64,000 bases of DNA, taken from CAWBBA01 sp963729795 (lineage in GTDB: Bacteria > Desulfobacterota > Desulfomonilia > Desulfomonilales > Desulfomonilaceae). Shown one piece after another: positions 50,315-59,192 of the stretch (within the stretch, counting starts at the first letter, position 1; each line of letters opens with the position of its first letter). A program made the position numbers and the translations under genes. The DNA lies in assembly GCA_963729795.1 (NCBI GenBank), contig CAVSPC010000063.1, positions 1 to 64,000 of the forward strand. Direction: 5' to 3'. The notes below the pieces were generated by a model, which was not told where the DNA came from, did not search any database, and was given only the letters and a program-made list of their open reading frames with translations.

Positions 50315-51825
50315 AACTGATGGCCCTCTTCACGTTTCAGAAAAAATCCGAAGAAGTCGCTAGTGTAGCTTCGGTCGTACCTCTCAAGGGTATAATTTTT
50401 CTGTTCGGGCGAGAGCTTGACCCTTTTGACGATTTCGCCTCCTCCGTTACCATAGTACAGATTCCCCACCACGTTGTGGGGATTGGCATCTCCGTGAACG
50501 GCCCTTTCACATCCAGCGAGTACGAGGGCCTTGGCCAAGTCCTTCGTGCTGATATGGTGACCTACCGCAAAAACCAGGTTGCCGTCCTTCCGGATGCCGA
50601 AGGCGCTGCGAGTAGCAATGAACCATCCTTCACCATAGTTAGTTGTGGGCTCGCCGCCTCCGTAACCGCCCCAATACCCGCCCCAATAAGAATTTGAATT
50701 CGACACGTCTTCCGAGAGTAGGAAACCCAGGCCGATTTCAGAATCGGCTCGCTTTCCTCCTTTCATCACCGAATCGACCACTTTTCCATCCTTCACTATC
50801 AAGTGCCTGAGTTGGCGTGCATCACGAACAAGGGATGTAGGTATGCCGTCGTTCCATTCCAGGATGTCCATGGAGTCATCGTTGTACACAACAATAGTAG
50901 CCATCCCCGGGGCCAGTTTCTTTAAGACGGTTCCACGAAAGATCGTTCCCGCTTCGCCCGAATGCTTCTGCTTCCAGAGGGCGTTGGTTATGGCGACAAG
51001 CTGCGGCTTATCTGCCGGGTCTACTGTGGCGGTTTGGCTCGAGCCGCCCGGCTCGGCTGACCCTATGTAAAGCTTCATGGATAGCTGCTTCATGTCGAAC
51101 ACAAGCATGTGCGCGATGGCGTTGGGGTACTCAGCGCTCGGTCTGTAACTTGTCCTGTAGACTACCGGTATGCCGTCTTTCCCTGTAGGCAGGCCGGCCG
51201 ACTGCCATACTCCCTCCCCAGGCAAAGCTGGAGTCACATACAGTGGTGGAATATTCTTCAAAGATACCGACCTGAAAGGCGCCCTGGAGTAATCGCCAGG
51301 CATTTCGATGGCAGGCTTCAACAGGATCGACGAGCCTCTTGGCGGTGCAAGCATAGTGCTAAACTGTTTGCCAAGGCGGTCGCTCCAGGATTCAGGGTTC
51401 TCGGTGCTCTCCGGTGAGAGAGCCTCGGTCGTGACCGTTTGCTTCGCTACAGCACCAGAGACCGGCAAATCACGGTTCATCTTCTCCGGCGTGCGCTTGT
51501 CCCGAGGAAGCTGAGGCTGTGCTTTTTGCTGTTCCGCAGACGGTGCACCTCCCCACAGTAGGACCTCCCAGGGAGGTGGCGATTCCTCAAAATCGTCGGC
51601 CCACAGTGACGGAATGAAATGAAAAGCTGTCACGAACATGAGGGCAATGAAAAGAAAAGAGAACCGATTGACTGCGGCAGTTGGACAGAGCCGGCCTTGA
51701 ATGCCTGTTGCCCCCGAGATGCCGGCTAATGACGCGCTTCTTGGGCGAAGCCATCGCAATCCCCACGATCCGGTCCTCGGCTCCGTACGTGCAGGGCGCT
51801 TGCCGATTGACAATATTTTGCTCAT
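50311..51825 (-). CDS. Secreted protein with phosphodiester-glycosidase-like (NAGPA) domain
   Basis: In this 504-residue protein a hydrophobic segment (FSFLFIALMFVTAFHFIPSLWA, about residues 54-75) acts as signal or anchor. A low-complexity region follows, then a domain starting near residue 220 (YRTSYRPSAEYPNAIAHMLVFDMKQLSMKLYIG). Its C-terminal part, with SAFGIRKDGNLVFAVGHHISTKDLAKALVLAGCERAVHGDANPH, resembles the NAGPA/phosphodiester glycosidase core, where the usual NLDGGGS segment is HGDANPH. The start could be a later codon. Family assignment is tentative. Confidence 0.6.
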   Translation of the reverse strand: MSKILSIGKRPARTEPRTGSWGLRWLRPRSASLAGISGATGIQGRLCPTAAVNRFSFLFIALMFVTAFHFIPSLWADDFEESPPPWEVLLWGGAPSAEQQKAQPQLPRDKRTPEKMNRDLPVSGAVAKQTVTTEALSPESTENPESWSDRLGKQFSTMLAPPRGSSILLKPAIEMPGDYSRAPFRSVSLKNIPPLYVTPALPGEGVWQSAGLPTGKDGIPVVYRTSYRPSAEYPNAIAHMLVFDMKQLSMKLYIGSAEPGGSSQTATVDPADKPQLVAITNALWKQKHSGEAGTIFRGTVLKKLAPGMATIVVYNDDSMDILEWNDGIPTSLVRDARQLRHLIVKDGKVVDSVMKGGKRADSEIGLGFLLSEDVSNSNSYWGGYWGGYGGGEPTTNYGEGWFIATRSAFGIRKDGNLVFAVGHHISTKDLAKALVLAGCERAVHGDANPHNVVGNLYYGNGGGEIVKRVKLSPEQKNYTLERYDRSYTSDFFGFFLKREEGHQL

Positions 51826-52060
51826 CAGTTATGGATACCCCAACCCTCAATTACTTAAACTAGGTGCAGCAGTGTTGCCTAACTAATTACAAATCCTCAG
51901 ATGCCGGCCCGGGTTCAATTACGGGTCCCGAGCGAGGAATCCGAACGGTGTCTCTGCTTTTACCAATTCTGCCCCTGCCCGTCAAGAAACGGCGGTTAGG
52001 CGGCGCAAAGAGGACTTAAAATATTTGATCAGGGATCGCATTGAACGGCAGGGTGAAACA

Positions 52061-53533
52061 ATGACCAAAAGTAGAATTGCCCTCTCCGCAACTTTTGTTC
52101 TGATTCTCCTTCTCTGCGGCCAGGTAGTGGCGGATTCGGCAGAGGAGCTGTTCAACAAGGCTGTAGCGGCTGAACGTTCAGGTAATCTTGACACGTCAAT
52201 AGAATTATTCGGTCAGGCCGCGAAGTTAGCTCCGGACAATGCGGCGATCTATAACAACAGGGGGATAATTCGCGCCCGAAAGAAAGACCTTGATCTGGCG
52301 ATCGAAGATTTCGATCAGGCTATAAGACTCGATCCTGACAATGCTGGGGCGTACAACAACAGAGGAATGGCTTTCGAAGAAAAGAGGGACCTTCATCAGG
52401 CGGCTGAGGACTACGACAAGGCTCTGGATATAGATCGAGAACACGTTCAGGCACTGCTTAACCGGGCCATTCTGTCGGCACGAACCGGTGCTGCTGACCG
52501 GGCGCTCGTAGACCTGAACGATCTGCTCCAAATTGACGAGCGCAATGCTAAAGCGCGCGTGCTGCTTGGGAAACTTTATTTGGCCGGCGGTTCGCCTGAT
52601 AAGGCCCTAAGAGAGTTCTCAACGGTCTTGCGCCAGGACCCCAGAAATCTTGAGGCATTAGGTGGGAACGGCGATGCTGACTTTGTAAAAGGTCGATTCA
52701 GTAAGGCAATTGAAGCCTATACCGAAGCCCTGACCGACGGCCCTGAGGATCCTACAATTCTAGCTAATCGCTGCTCGGCGTTCATTTGGACCAGAGACTT
52801 CGACAAGGCTGTGCCGGATTGTGAGGCAGCACTGAAGTTGAATCCAGGTTACGCAGAAGGATTCTACAACTTGGGCAATGCTTTGACGGCCTTGACACGC
52901 GATCGCGAGGCGATTGCGGCTTATAGTCATGCCATAGAGTTGCAAGCTGACCGCGCCGATTATTTTTATAACAGAGGAACAATCTTCAAGAAACTTGGTG
53001 AAGACGACAAAGCGCTGGCTGATTTCGATCGCGCCTTGGACCTGAATCCGAAGCACGCGGATGCCCTCAACAACAGAGGCTCCATTTTGCTTTCCAGAGG
53101 CGAAGTCCAACGGGCGCGGGAGGATTTTCAACACGCCGCACAAAAAGATGGACGAAGTGTTCCGGCGTGGACGAACCTGGCTGCTGCTTACTTGGCCGAC
53201 AATGCTCCTGACAAGGCTGTTCCGATGTTGCAACGGGCACTCAAGCTGGCTCCAAAGGATCCCGAAGTCCTGGAACGCTTCGGGGACGTATGGGCAGCCA
53301 GGAACCGAATCGACAAAGCAGTAGCCGCTTACAGAAAAGCTTTGGATAGAGCATCGACTCCAGATCAACGGACCCGAATCAATTCTCGGATGGGCCTTCT
53401 TTTGGAACGCTCCGGGAGCATTGTGAAGGCAGTCCAGTCTTACACGAAGGCTCTGGAAACAGCCGAGGATACATCCATGAAGAAAGGGCTGAAGGCCAAG
53501 ATAGATGAATTAACGCCCCGAACCAAGAAATAA
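52061..53533 (+). CDS. Secreted or periplasmic TPR repeat protein
   Basis: The protein is 490 aa from the ATG at 52061 with AGGGTGA upstream. The signal peptide is IALSATFVLILLLCGQVVADS. The rest is eleven or twelve tetratricopeptide repeats (for example AIYNNRGIIRARKKDLDLAIEDFDQAIRLDPDNAGAYNNRGMAFEEK), ending in a charged tail. TPR arrays bind partner proteins; no catalytic motif is present. It stands between the divergent glycosidase-like gene and the helicase and shares the class of the TPR protein at 25.9 kb. Confidence 0.85.
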   Translation: MTKSRIALSATFVLILLLCGQVVADSAEELFNKAVAAERSGNLDTSIELFGQAAKLAPDNAAIYNNRGIIRARKKDLDLAIEDFDQAIRLDPDNAGAYNNRGMAFEEKRDLHQAAEDYDKALDIDREHVQALLNRAILSARTGAADRALVDLNDLLQIDERNAKARVLLGKLYLAGGSPDKALREFSTVLRQDPRNLEALGGNGDADFVKGRFSKAIEAYTEALTDGPEDPTILANRCSAFIWTRDFDKAVPDCEAALKLNPGYAEGFYNLGNALTALTRDREAIAAYSHAIELQADRADYFYNRGTIFKKLGEDDKALADFDRALDLNPKHADALNNRGSILLSRGEVQRAREDFQHAAQKDGRSVPAWTNLAAAYLADNAPDKAVPMLQRALKLAPKDPEVLERFGDVWAARNRIDKAVAAYRKALDRASTPDQRTRINSRMGLLLERSGSIVKAVQSYTKALETAEDTSMKKGLKAKIDELTPRTKK

Positions 53534-53650
53534 AAGCAAGTTCTTTCCCGAACCGATTGAAAGCCGCCATCCGCACGGGAGGCAAAGCGAGAATCCTTCC
53601 GGCAACCTCAGGTTTTAGCGCCTTGTATCGCTGAGGCACAGGAGTTTTAG

Positions 53651-56600
53651 ATGCTCTATTTCGCGGACCTTCATGTCCATTCCAAATACTCACGAGCCAC
53701 TTCCAAGGATTGCAATCTCTTGGAGTTGGCCAAGTGGGCGGCTCTAAAAGGAATCCGCGTCCTTGCCACAGGAGATTTCACTCATCCTGAATGGAGCCGG
53801 GAAATTCGCGAAATGCTGATCGAAGGCGAAGAGGGCCTATTACGCCTGAAGAAGGATTATCTTCCAAAGGGAATTGTCGTCCCCGACGGTTTCGGGCCGG
53901 AGGATGTTCGTTTCATCCTAAATGTTGAAATAAGTTCAATTTACAAAAAACACGGGGCCACGAGAAAGGTACACAATCTTGTATTCATGCCCGACGTGGA
54001 TGCGATGGAGCGCTTCAACGCTCGGCTGGATCACATTGGAAACATCAAGTCCGACGGCAGACCGATTCTCGGACTGGACAGTAGAGATCTTCTCGAAATC
54101 GCTCTTGAAATCACGCCGGAATCTTTCCTTGTCCCGGCGCACGTCTGGACCCCTTGGTTCTCGATCCTTGGGTCTAAATCCGGATTCGACTCCGTGGAAG
54201 AATGCTTCGACGATCTGTCCTCATATATATTTGCACTTGAAACCGGTCTCTCGTCAGACCCGGCAATGAATCACATGGTAAGCTCGTTGGACAGATATAC
54301 CTTAATATCGAACTCGGATACGCATTCTCCCTCCAAGCTCGGTCGTGAAGCCAATATCTTTTCGGGAGATCCCGGATATGTTGCCATTCGCGAGGCTATT
54401 CGCGCGGGCGGCCGGGCGCTTTCGGGCGTTCCGGCGCGTGAGAGGCTGCTTGAGCATCAGGATGTTTCGGATTGTACAGCGAATGCCGATGGAATATCAG
54501 GGAACCGCTTCATCGGCACAATAGAATTCTTTCCTGAAGAAGGGAAATACCACCTCGACGGACACAGGAAGTGCTCTGCTCGCCTGAGCCCGGAAGAAAC
54601 CGAAAGGCTAAAGGGCCATTGCCCTGTGTGCGGACGACCGGTGACTGTGGGGGTCATGAACCGCGTCATTGAACTCGCCGACCGGCTAGTGGAGTCGGCG
54701 CCGGAAGGTACCGCTCCATTCTGGAGGATGCTGCCGCTGGTCGAGATCATAGGTCAGGCCCTACACGTAGGTCCCCAATCCAAGAAGGTTGGTGCCTGCT
54801 ATGATGATCTGGTCCGAAAATTGGGACCGGAATTGATGATTCTCTGGTCACACTCTCTGGAACAAATCGGACGTCACGCCCCTGAAATAGTAGTGGAGGC
54901 GATACGTAGAGTCCGCAAGGGGGAGGTGTCGATCAAGGCTGGTTTCGATGGTGAATATGGCTCAGTTCAACTCTTTGAGCCGGGTGAGCGCGAGCATTTT
55001 GGGGGCCAGCAGGCTTTGGTCCCGGTTCATAAACCTGAAGTGACACGGCGTAGAAGTGACTCTCCCAAACTTGTTCGCAGGAAAAAAGCCGGTACTAAGG
55101 CTCAAGTCATCCCTACGGAAAGAAATTGTCAACCACTCAATGAAGAGCAGCAGCAGGCCATAGCCACTACTGACCGGCCTGTTCTGGTCCAGGCTGGACC
55201 GGGCACCGGAAAAACCAGGACTCTAACTCACCGCATTGCCAATCTTGTCCAAAGCGGGCAAGTCCATCCCGAGAAGATCACCGCCGTTACATTCACTCGC
55301 AAGGCGGCCGCAGAGATGCGGCAACGCCTCGCGGATCTATTGCCCCAAGAGCGCATGCAAGGATGCTGGGTAGGGACGTTCCACCAACTGGGAGCCCGGA
55401 TTCTCGACTTCTGCAGGGAAAAGACAGGAATTGACAGCAGAGAGCAGATCCTGGGCGAGGACGAGGCACTGACCATATTCAGGCACGCGGTGAAGTCTAC
55501 GGGTTTGGATCTGGCTCCTACGCAGATTCCTTCCCTTTTTAGGGAAGTTAGCCTCCTCAAACAGGCAACGGTGGATTGCTCGGATACAACTATCAATTCA
55601 GTGGTCCGACGAGCCTACGTTGCATACGAGGAGCAACTGATAAGTGCAGGAGCTATTGACCTCGATGATCTTCTTGTCCTACCGGCCCGACTTTTGCGCG
55701 ATCACCCTTCTGCGGCCGCGGAATTAAGGGAAACCATTGCCGAACACCTACTGGTGGATGAATTTCAAGATGTTAATAGGGTCCAGTACGAAATGGTCCG
55801 CCTGCTGACGAGCTCGAATGGGGAGGGATTATTTGTAATAGGCGACCCTGACCAGGCTATTTACGGCTTTCGTGGCTCAGACAGACGGTTCTTTCTTCGG
55901 TTCGCCGAGGATTACCCATCAGCATATCAAGTAAGGCTGGCCAGGAATTATCGATCACAGATGCCGATCCTAAAGGGGGCCGCGGATGTGCTTAACGGCG
56001 GATTGAGCGGGAACCTTCTCAAGGCTGAAAGAGCCGGTACCAATCCCATCAAGATGGTTCAGATGCCAAACTCAGCTACGGAAGGAGAATTCATCGTCCG
56101 CACCATCGACTCAGCCATTGGCGGGTCTTCGTTCTTTTCTCTCGACTCCAGGGAACTAGCGATTCGGGAGCGAGAACTTGGGTTCAGGGATTTCGCAGTG
56201 CTATTTCGATTGAATGCAGTGGGTGATTCTTTGGAAGAGGCCTTTAAGTCTTCGGGAATTCCGTACCAGCGAGCCCGTAGGACCAGCCCGGCAGAAGAGG
56301 CCGACGCACTGGATCCGCGAGCTGAAGCGGTCACTCTGATGACAATTCATGCTTCCAAGGGCCTGGAGTTTCCGGTAGTGTTCATAGCCGGATGCGAAGA
56401 AGGTATAATCCCTTACGATCCGCCGGGTAGCTCCGATCGCCGCCCGCCCGACGTGGATGAAGAGTGCCGGCTCTTGTATGTCGCTATGACCAGGGCCGAG
56501 GACGAACTGTTCATAACGAGGGCGCGGAAAAGATCCCTTTACGGCCTCAAGGTTGAGAATCCTCGATCCGGTTTTCTAAAGGAAATTAATCCTTCGATTT

Positions 56601-56668
56601 GCGAGTTCGTCGACCCGTTGGGGGGCCGTAGGAGATCGCGGTCCATTCAGTATGAGTTGTTCAAATGA
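53651..56668 (+). CDS. PHP-like domain fused to UvrD/Rep-type DNA helicase
   Basis: This 1005-residue fusion has an N-terminal part (about residues 1-400) that is a PHP/COG1379-type phosphoesterase with FADLHVHSKYSRA, ATGDFTHPEW, NVEISS, VPAHVWTPW and SNSDTHSPSKLGREAN, followed by a zinc ribbon (CSARLSPEE ... GHCPVCGRP). A linker leads to a superfamily 1 helicase: Walker A AGPGTGKTRT (about residue 516), DEFQDVNRVQYE (motif II), GDPDQAIYGFRGSD (III), ARNYRS (IV), TIHASKGLEFPVVF (V) and VAMTRAEDELF (VI). This architecture is known in several bacteria. The role is probably in DNA repair, but the substrate of the PHP half is unknown. Confidence 0.9.
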   Translation: MLYFADLHVHSKYSRATSKDCNLLELAKWAALKGIRVLATGDFTHPEWSREIREMLIEGEEGLLRLKKDYLPKGIVVPDGFGPEDVRFILNVEISSIYKKHGATRKVHNLVFMPDVDAMERFNARLDHIGNIKSDGRPILGLDSRDLLEIALEITPESFLVPAHVWTPWFSILGSKSGFDSVEECFDDLSSYIFALETGLSSDPAMNHMVSSLDRYTLISNSDTHSPSKLGREANIFSGDPGYVAIREAIRAGGRALSGVPARERLLEHQDVSDCTANADGISGNRFIGTIEFFPEEGKYHLDGHRKCSARLSPEETERLKGHCPVCGRPVTVGVMNRVIELADRLVESAPEGTAPFWRMLPLVEIIGQALHVGPQSKKVGACYDDLVRKLGPELMILWSHSLEQIGRHAPEIVVEAIRRVRKGEVSIKAGFDGEYGSVQLFEPGEREHFGGQQALVPVHKPEVTRRRSDSPKLVRRKKAGTKAQVIPTERNCQPLNEEQQQAIATTDRPVLVQAGPGTGKTRTLTHRIANLVQSGQVHPEKITAVTFTRKAAAEMRQRLADLLPQERMQGCWVGTFHQLGARILDFCREKTGIDSREQILGEDEALTIFRHAVKSTGLDLAPTQIPSLFREVSLLKQATVDCSDTTINSVVRRAYVAYEEQLISAGAIDLDDLLVLPARLLRDHPSAAAELRETIAEHLLVDEFQDVNRVQYEMVRLLTSSNGEGLFVIGDPDQAIYGFRGSDRRFFLRFAEDYPSAYQVRLARNYRSQMPILKGAADVLNGGLSGNLLKAERAGTNPIKMVQMPNSATEGEFIVRTIDSAIGGSSFFSLDSRELAIRERELGFRDFAVLFRLNAVGDSLEEAFKSSGIPYQRARRTSPAEEADALDPRAEAVTLMTIHASKGLEFPVVFIAGCEEGIIPYDPPGSSDRRPPDVDEECRLLYVAMTRAEDELFITRARKRSLYGLKVENPRSGFLKEINPSICEFVDPLGGRRRSRSIQYELFK

Positions 56669-56735
56669 GCGGAAGGGAGAATGTTCTCCTCGGGGGTAAG
56701 CATTCAGTTTTCAGCAGGAAAGTGTCATTAAACCC

Positions 56736-56803
56736 GTGGGGCAGGCTTTCCAGCCTGCCGTTAGCCAAGTTTAGAAACAGGCAGGCTTTTCAGCCTGCCC
56801 CAC
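56736..56803. repeat. Palindromic repeat GTGGGGCAGGCTTTCCAGCCTG
   Basis: The left arm GTGGGGCAGGCTTTCC and right arm AGGCTTTTCAGCCTGCCCCAC are near-complementary around an A/T loop. Same class as 36993-37043. It sits in the gap between the helicase and thioredoxin genes. Confidence 0.65.
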
Positions 56804-56887
56804 ATGAATGAATGCTTGCATTTGGGGCAAAAGGCTCTTGACAAAAAGAGAATATTCAGATATTCAAATATAAAAAGGAGAAAGCCT

Positions 56888-57658
56888 GTGCCCGAAGAGA
56901 AATTGCTGCTCTACAGTAAAAATCATGTTATTTCGGTGAGCTTAATAATCGTTGCAGTCGCAATCGGGCTTTTCGGAGGCTTTTATTTGGCAGGCGCTGC
57001 CGAGGGGCCGGAAGGAGCTGCGTTCCAGGTTTTTAGGAATCCGCCGGTAGCCGGCGATCTCAAGATGGCAATGTTGGACGGCAGAATCGGGAGTCTGGCC
57101 GGTTTCATGGGAAAGGTGGTAATTCTGAATTTCTGGAGGAATAACTGCCACTACTGCGCCATGGAAAAAGGGTTCCTGAAAGAGATGCTGGGTACCATGA
57201 ATACTAACGATATTAAAGTCGTTTGCGTCGATTTCTGGGACCCGCCTGCATGGGTCAAGTCTTACGGCAAGTCCAGTGGCGGCGGTCTGATTTTTGCCTC
57301 GGGCCCCGAAGGAAGACAGGCGGTGATGGAAAATGTGGTAAGAGGACGTCTCATGGGCTATTACATTGTCAATGCGCAAAATGAGGCGATTTACGAGATA
57401 AAGGGCTTTCCGTCCAGCTATGTCATCAATAAGAAAGGACAGGTGGTCGCCGTACACCTGGGGTTAGCTCCTTGGAATAGCCCTCCGGTTCGAAAGTGGC
57501 TTGCTGGTCTTGTGGGAATGAAACAGCCCGGGAAGGCTCATGATTCGGAATATGAACTGCCGGGCTGGCTCGACCGCCTCCTGACAAATCCGATGAGCAG
57601 AAGCCTATCGATTGGTTACGGTCCGAGTAAGACAGCGCGGGCTGCTGTGAGCCATTAA
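56888..57658 (+). CDS. Membrane-anchored thioredoxin-like protein (TlpA/ResA type)
   Basis: The protein is 256 aa from the GTG at 56888, which has AAGGAG 8-13 bases upstream; the longer frame overlaps the palindromic repeat. A short cytoplasmic part is followed by a transmembrane helix (VISVSLIIVAVAIGLFGGFYLAG). The outer domain has a thioredoxin fold with redox motif NNCHYCAME (CxxC, about residues 99-102) and the cis-Pro in GFPSSYVI. The 3' tail is rich in positive residues. It is directly upstream of the candidate selenoprotein and ArsR genes on the same strand, so it may donate or accept electrons for the same process. Confidence 0.85.
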   Translation: MPEEKLLLYSKNHVISVSLIIVAVAIGLFGGFYLAGAAEGPEGAAFQVFRNPPVAGDLKMAMLDGRIGSLAGFMGKVVILNFWRNNCHYCAMEKGFLKEMLGTMNTNDIKVVCVDFWDPPAWVKSYGKSSGGGLIFASGPEGRQAVMENVVRGRLMGYYIVNAQNEAIYEIKGFPSSYVINKKGQVVAVHLGLAPWNSPPVRKWLAGLVGMKQPGKAHDSEYELPGWLDRLLTNPMSRSLSIGYGPSKTARAAVSH

Positions 57659-57711
57659 TCGGTGGGTCCGGAGGTGAACGGGCTTCGCTGCTCCACCTAA
57701 GTGAGGAACAC

Positions 57712-57852
57712 ATGGAACTGTGGGTCTTGATAGCATTATTCGCCGGATGGTTCGTATTGAACAAATGGGTACTCCCTCGCTTCGGGGTTTCCACATGAAT
57801 GTCTCAGGAATGTTCATCCGGGGACCGGGTGAAGGATGAAGCGAAAGAGTAA
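57712..57852 (+). CDS. Candidate small membrane selenoprotein (in-frame TGA)
   Basis: The ATG at 57712 has GTGAGGA 5-11 bases upstream. The 28 sense codons give MELWVLIALFAGWFVLNKWV..., a single transmembrane helix, then a TGA at 57796-57798. The frame continues UMSQECSSGDRVKDEAKE to a TAA at 57850, 46 residues in all. The TGA is followed after 14 bases by a 9-bp hairpin (57813-57833) whose GGA loop begins 24 bases after the TGA, within the usual bacterial SECIS range. A Sec and a Cys five residues apart would suit a thiol/selenol chemistry. Otherwise it is a 28-residue peptide. I cannot name a family. Sec machinery is not in the window. Confidence 0.6.
57813..57833 (+). promoter_or_regulatory. 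SECIS-like hairpin after the in-frame TGA
   Basis: TTCATCCGG (57813-57821) pairs with CCGGGTGAA (57825-57833) with one G-U wobble, leaving loop GGA. A bacterial SECIS normally lies right after the UGA codon and has Gs at the start of the loop, as here. Folding is inferred by eye. Confidence 0.55.
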
Positions 57853-57893
57853 AGCTCAAAGAAGTCGCGACTTGTCGATCGAAGGTGAAACCG

Positions 57894-58253
57894 ATGAACC
57901 CCTCAGCAGAAACGGCAAGAGAAAACGAGGATGACCTCGATCGTCTTTTCCGAGAAATAAAGACGAAGGAGTTCTCCAGAGAAGCTGAAATTCTCAAGGC
58001 ACTCGGGCATCCCATCAGGTTGAAGATCGTGTATGGTCTACTCAAGGTAGGGGGATGCAACGTCAAGCACATGCAGGAATGCTTGGGACTGCACCAGGCT
58101 ACTGTGTCGCAACACCTGATCCATCTCAAAAGCCGCGGCATTATCACCTCTACTCGCCAGGGCCTTGAAATGGTGTACAGAGTCACTGACCCGTGGGCCA
58201 AGTGCATTATCGACAATATCGAAAAGAAACTAAAAGAAGAAGAGGCCGATTAA
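57894..58253 (+). CDS. ArsR-family transcriptional regulator
   Basis: This winged-helix regulator is 119 aa. The ATG at 57894 follows AAGGTG by 6 bases; a GTG at 57885 is possible. The HTH is LKALGHPIRLKIVYGLLKVGGCNVKHMQECLGLHQATVSQHLIHLKSRGIITSTRQG. Cysteines sit in the α3 region (GGCNVKHMQECLG), the place used for metal or persulfide sensing in related repressors; C-terminal Trp-Ala-Lys-Cys adds another. It probably represses the upstream thioredoxin/selenoprotein genes or itself in response to metalloid or sulfur stress. Confidence 0.9.
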   Translation: MNPSAETARENEDDLDRLFREIKTKEFSREAEILKALGHPIRLKIVYGLLKVGGCNVKHMQECLGLHQATVSQHLIHLKSRGIITSTRQGLEMVYRVTDPWAKCIIDNIEKKLKEEEAD

Positions 58254-58263
58254 GAGCGGCCTC
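58242..58263 (+). terminator. Possible terminator hairpin after arsR
   Basis: GAGGCCG and CGGCCTC flank an 8-base loop and overlap the arsR stop codon. No T run follows, so it may be only a stem or a processing site. Confidence 0.3.
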
Positions 58264-58501
58264 CTGCTTGACCTTCCTTCAGGGCCGACCATATAAGGCT
58301 TGGCCTTTACGGCTTGACGATACCATCCATCTATTTCTCCCTCACGCAATCTTCCTGTGGTAGTGTATACTTATATGGCAATAATGGGCAAAATTTTCGT
58401 CAGAACCGCGGGAATATCATCGTCATCCCGATTCTGATCCGGAGATAGCGCCGGCTAATGTCTTTTCGAACCAGTTCGGAAATTGTGAGAGGTGCGTCAA
58501 G

Positions 58502-58921
58502 ATGGCTGATCTAGTGAGGTTCGGTGTATCCATCCCTGACGATCTGCTGGAGAAGTTCGACATCCTCATCGCGGAACAGGGCTATACTAACCGGTCCGAG
58601 GCTATCAGAGATCTCATACGGAATCGCTTTGTCGAGGACGAGTGGAGTCATTCGGAAGAGGACGTCGTCGGCACTGTGACGGTGGTGTATAACCACGAGC
58701 AAAGCGATCTCGCCCAGAAACTCACCGAGATCCAGCATAGAAAGCACGATCTCATCATATCCTCGGTCCACGTGCATCTGGACAAGCATAATTGCCTGGA
58801 AGTACTGATTATGAGGGGAGCGCCCGTTGAAGTGAAAAAGGCAGGGGAGCTTCTCATCTCCACTCGCGGCGTGAAGCACGGCAAAATCACTATGACCACC
58901 ACCGGAAAAGAATTGGATTAG
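58502..58921 (+). CDS. nikR: Nickel-responsive regulator NikR
   Basis: The 139-residue protein has a ribbon-helix-helix N-terminus (VRFGVSIPDDLLEKFDILIAEQGYTNRSEAIRDLIRNRFVEDEW) and a C-terminal ACT-like nickel domain with ligands in VVYNHEQ (His) and SVHVHLDKHNCLEV (His, His, Cys). NikR represses nickel uptake when nickel is plentiful. No nik transport genes or recognisable NikR operator occur in the window. The stop is 38 bases before a broken hicB. Confidence 0.95.
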   Translation: MADLVRFGVSIPDDLLEKFDILIAEQGYTNRSEAIRDLIRNRFVEDEWSHSEEDVVGTVTVVYNHEQSDLAQKLTEIQHRKHDLIISSVHVHLDKHNCLEVLIMRGAPVEVKKAGELLISTRGVKHGKITMTTTGKELD

Positions 58922-58959
58922 AGTCGCTGCCATTCCGCAAGGGAACAAGAGGGGTGCGA

Positions 58960-59180
58960 ATGAAATACCGGCTAACCGCTATTATAGAGAGAGAAGGGGT
59001 GGGAATGTGGCCCTGTGTCCTGAGCTGGACATCGCAAGCCAGGGCGACACTGTTGAACAGGCTCGGGACAACCTGAAAGAGGCATTGGAACTCTTCATGG
59101 AGACAGCGTCATCGGAGGAGATTAACAAGAGACTTCATGAAGACATCTTCGTAACCCACGTTGAGGTCGCCGTTGGTTAA
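58960..59180 (+). pseudogene. hicB: HicB-like antitoxin, frameshifted
   Basis: The ATG at 58960 opens MKYRLTAIIEREGVG, the first half of a HicB domain. After the GTGGGAATGTGG stretch the correct frame moves by one base and continues VALCPELDIASQGDTVEQARDNLKEALELFMETASSEEINKRLHEDIFV to a TAA at 59178. Total length is 221 bases, one short of a 74-codon gene, so a one-base deletion (near 59005) is the simplest explanation. No HicA toxin gene is beside it. Confidence 0.85.
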
Positions 59181-59192
59181 GCTTGCCGCGAT

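Noticed and set aside
58330..58500. NikR operator (GTATGA-type palindrome) upstream of nikR
   Set aside because: Only a chance TATACT-like stretch is visible; no palindrome of the expected form and spacing is found.
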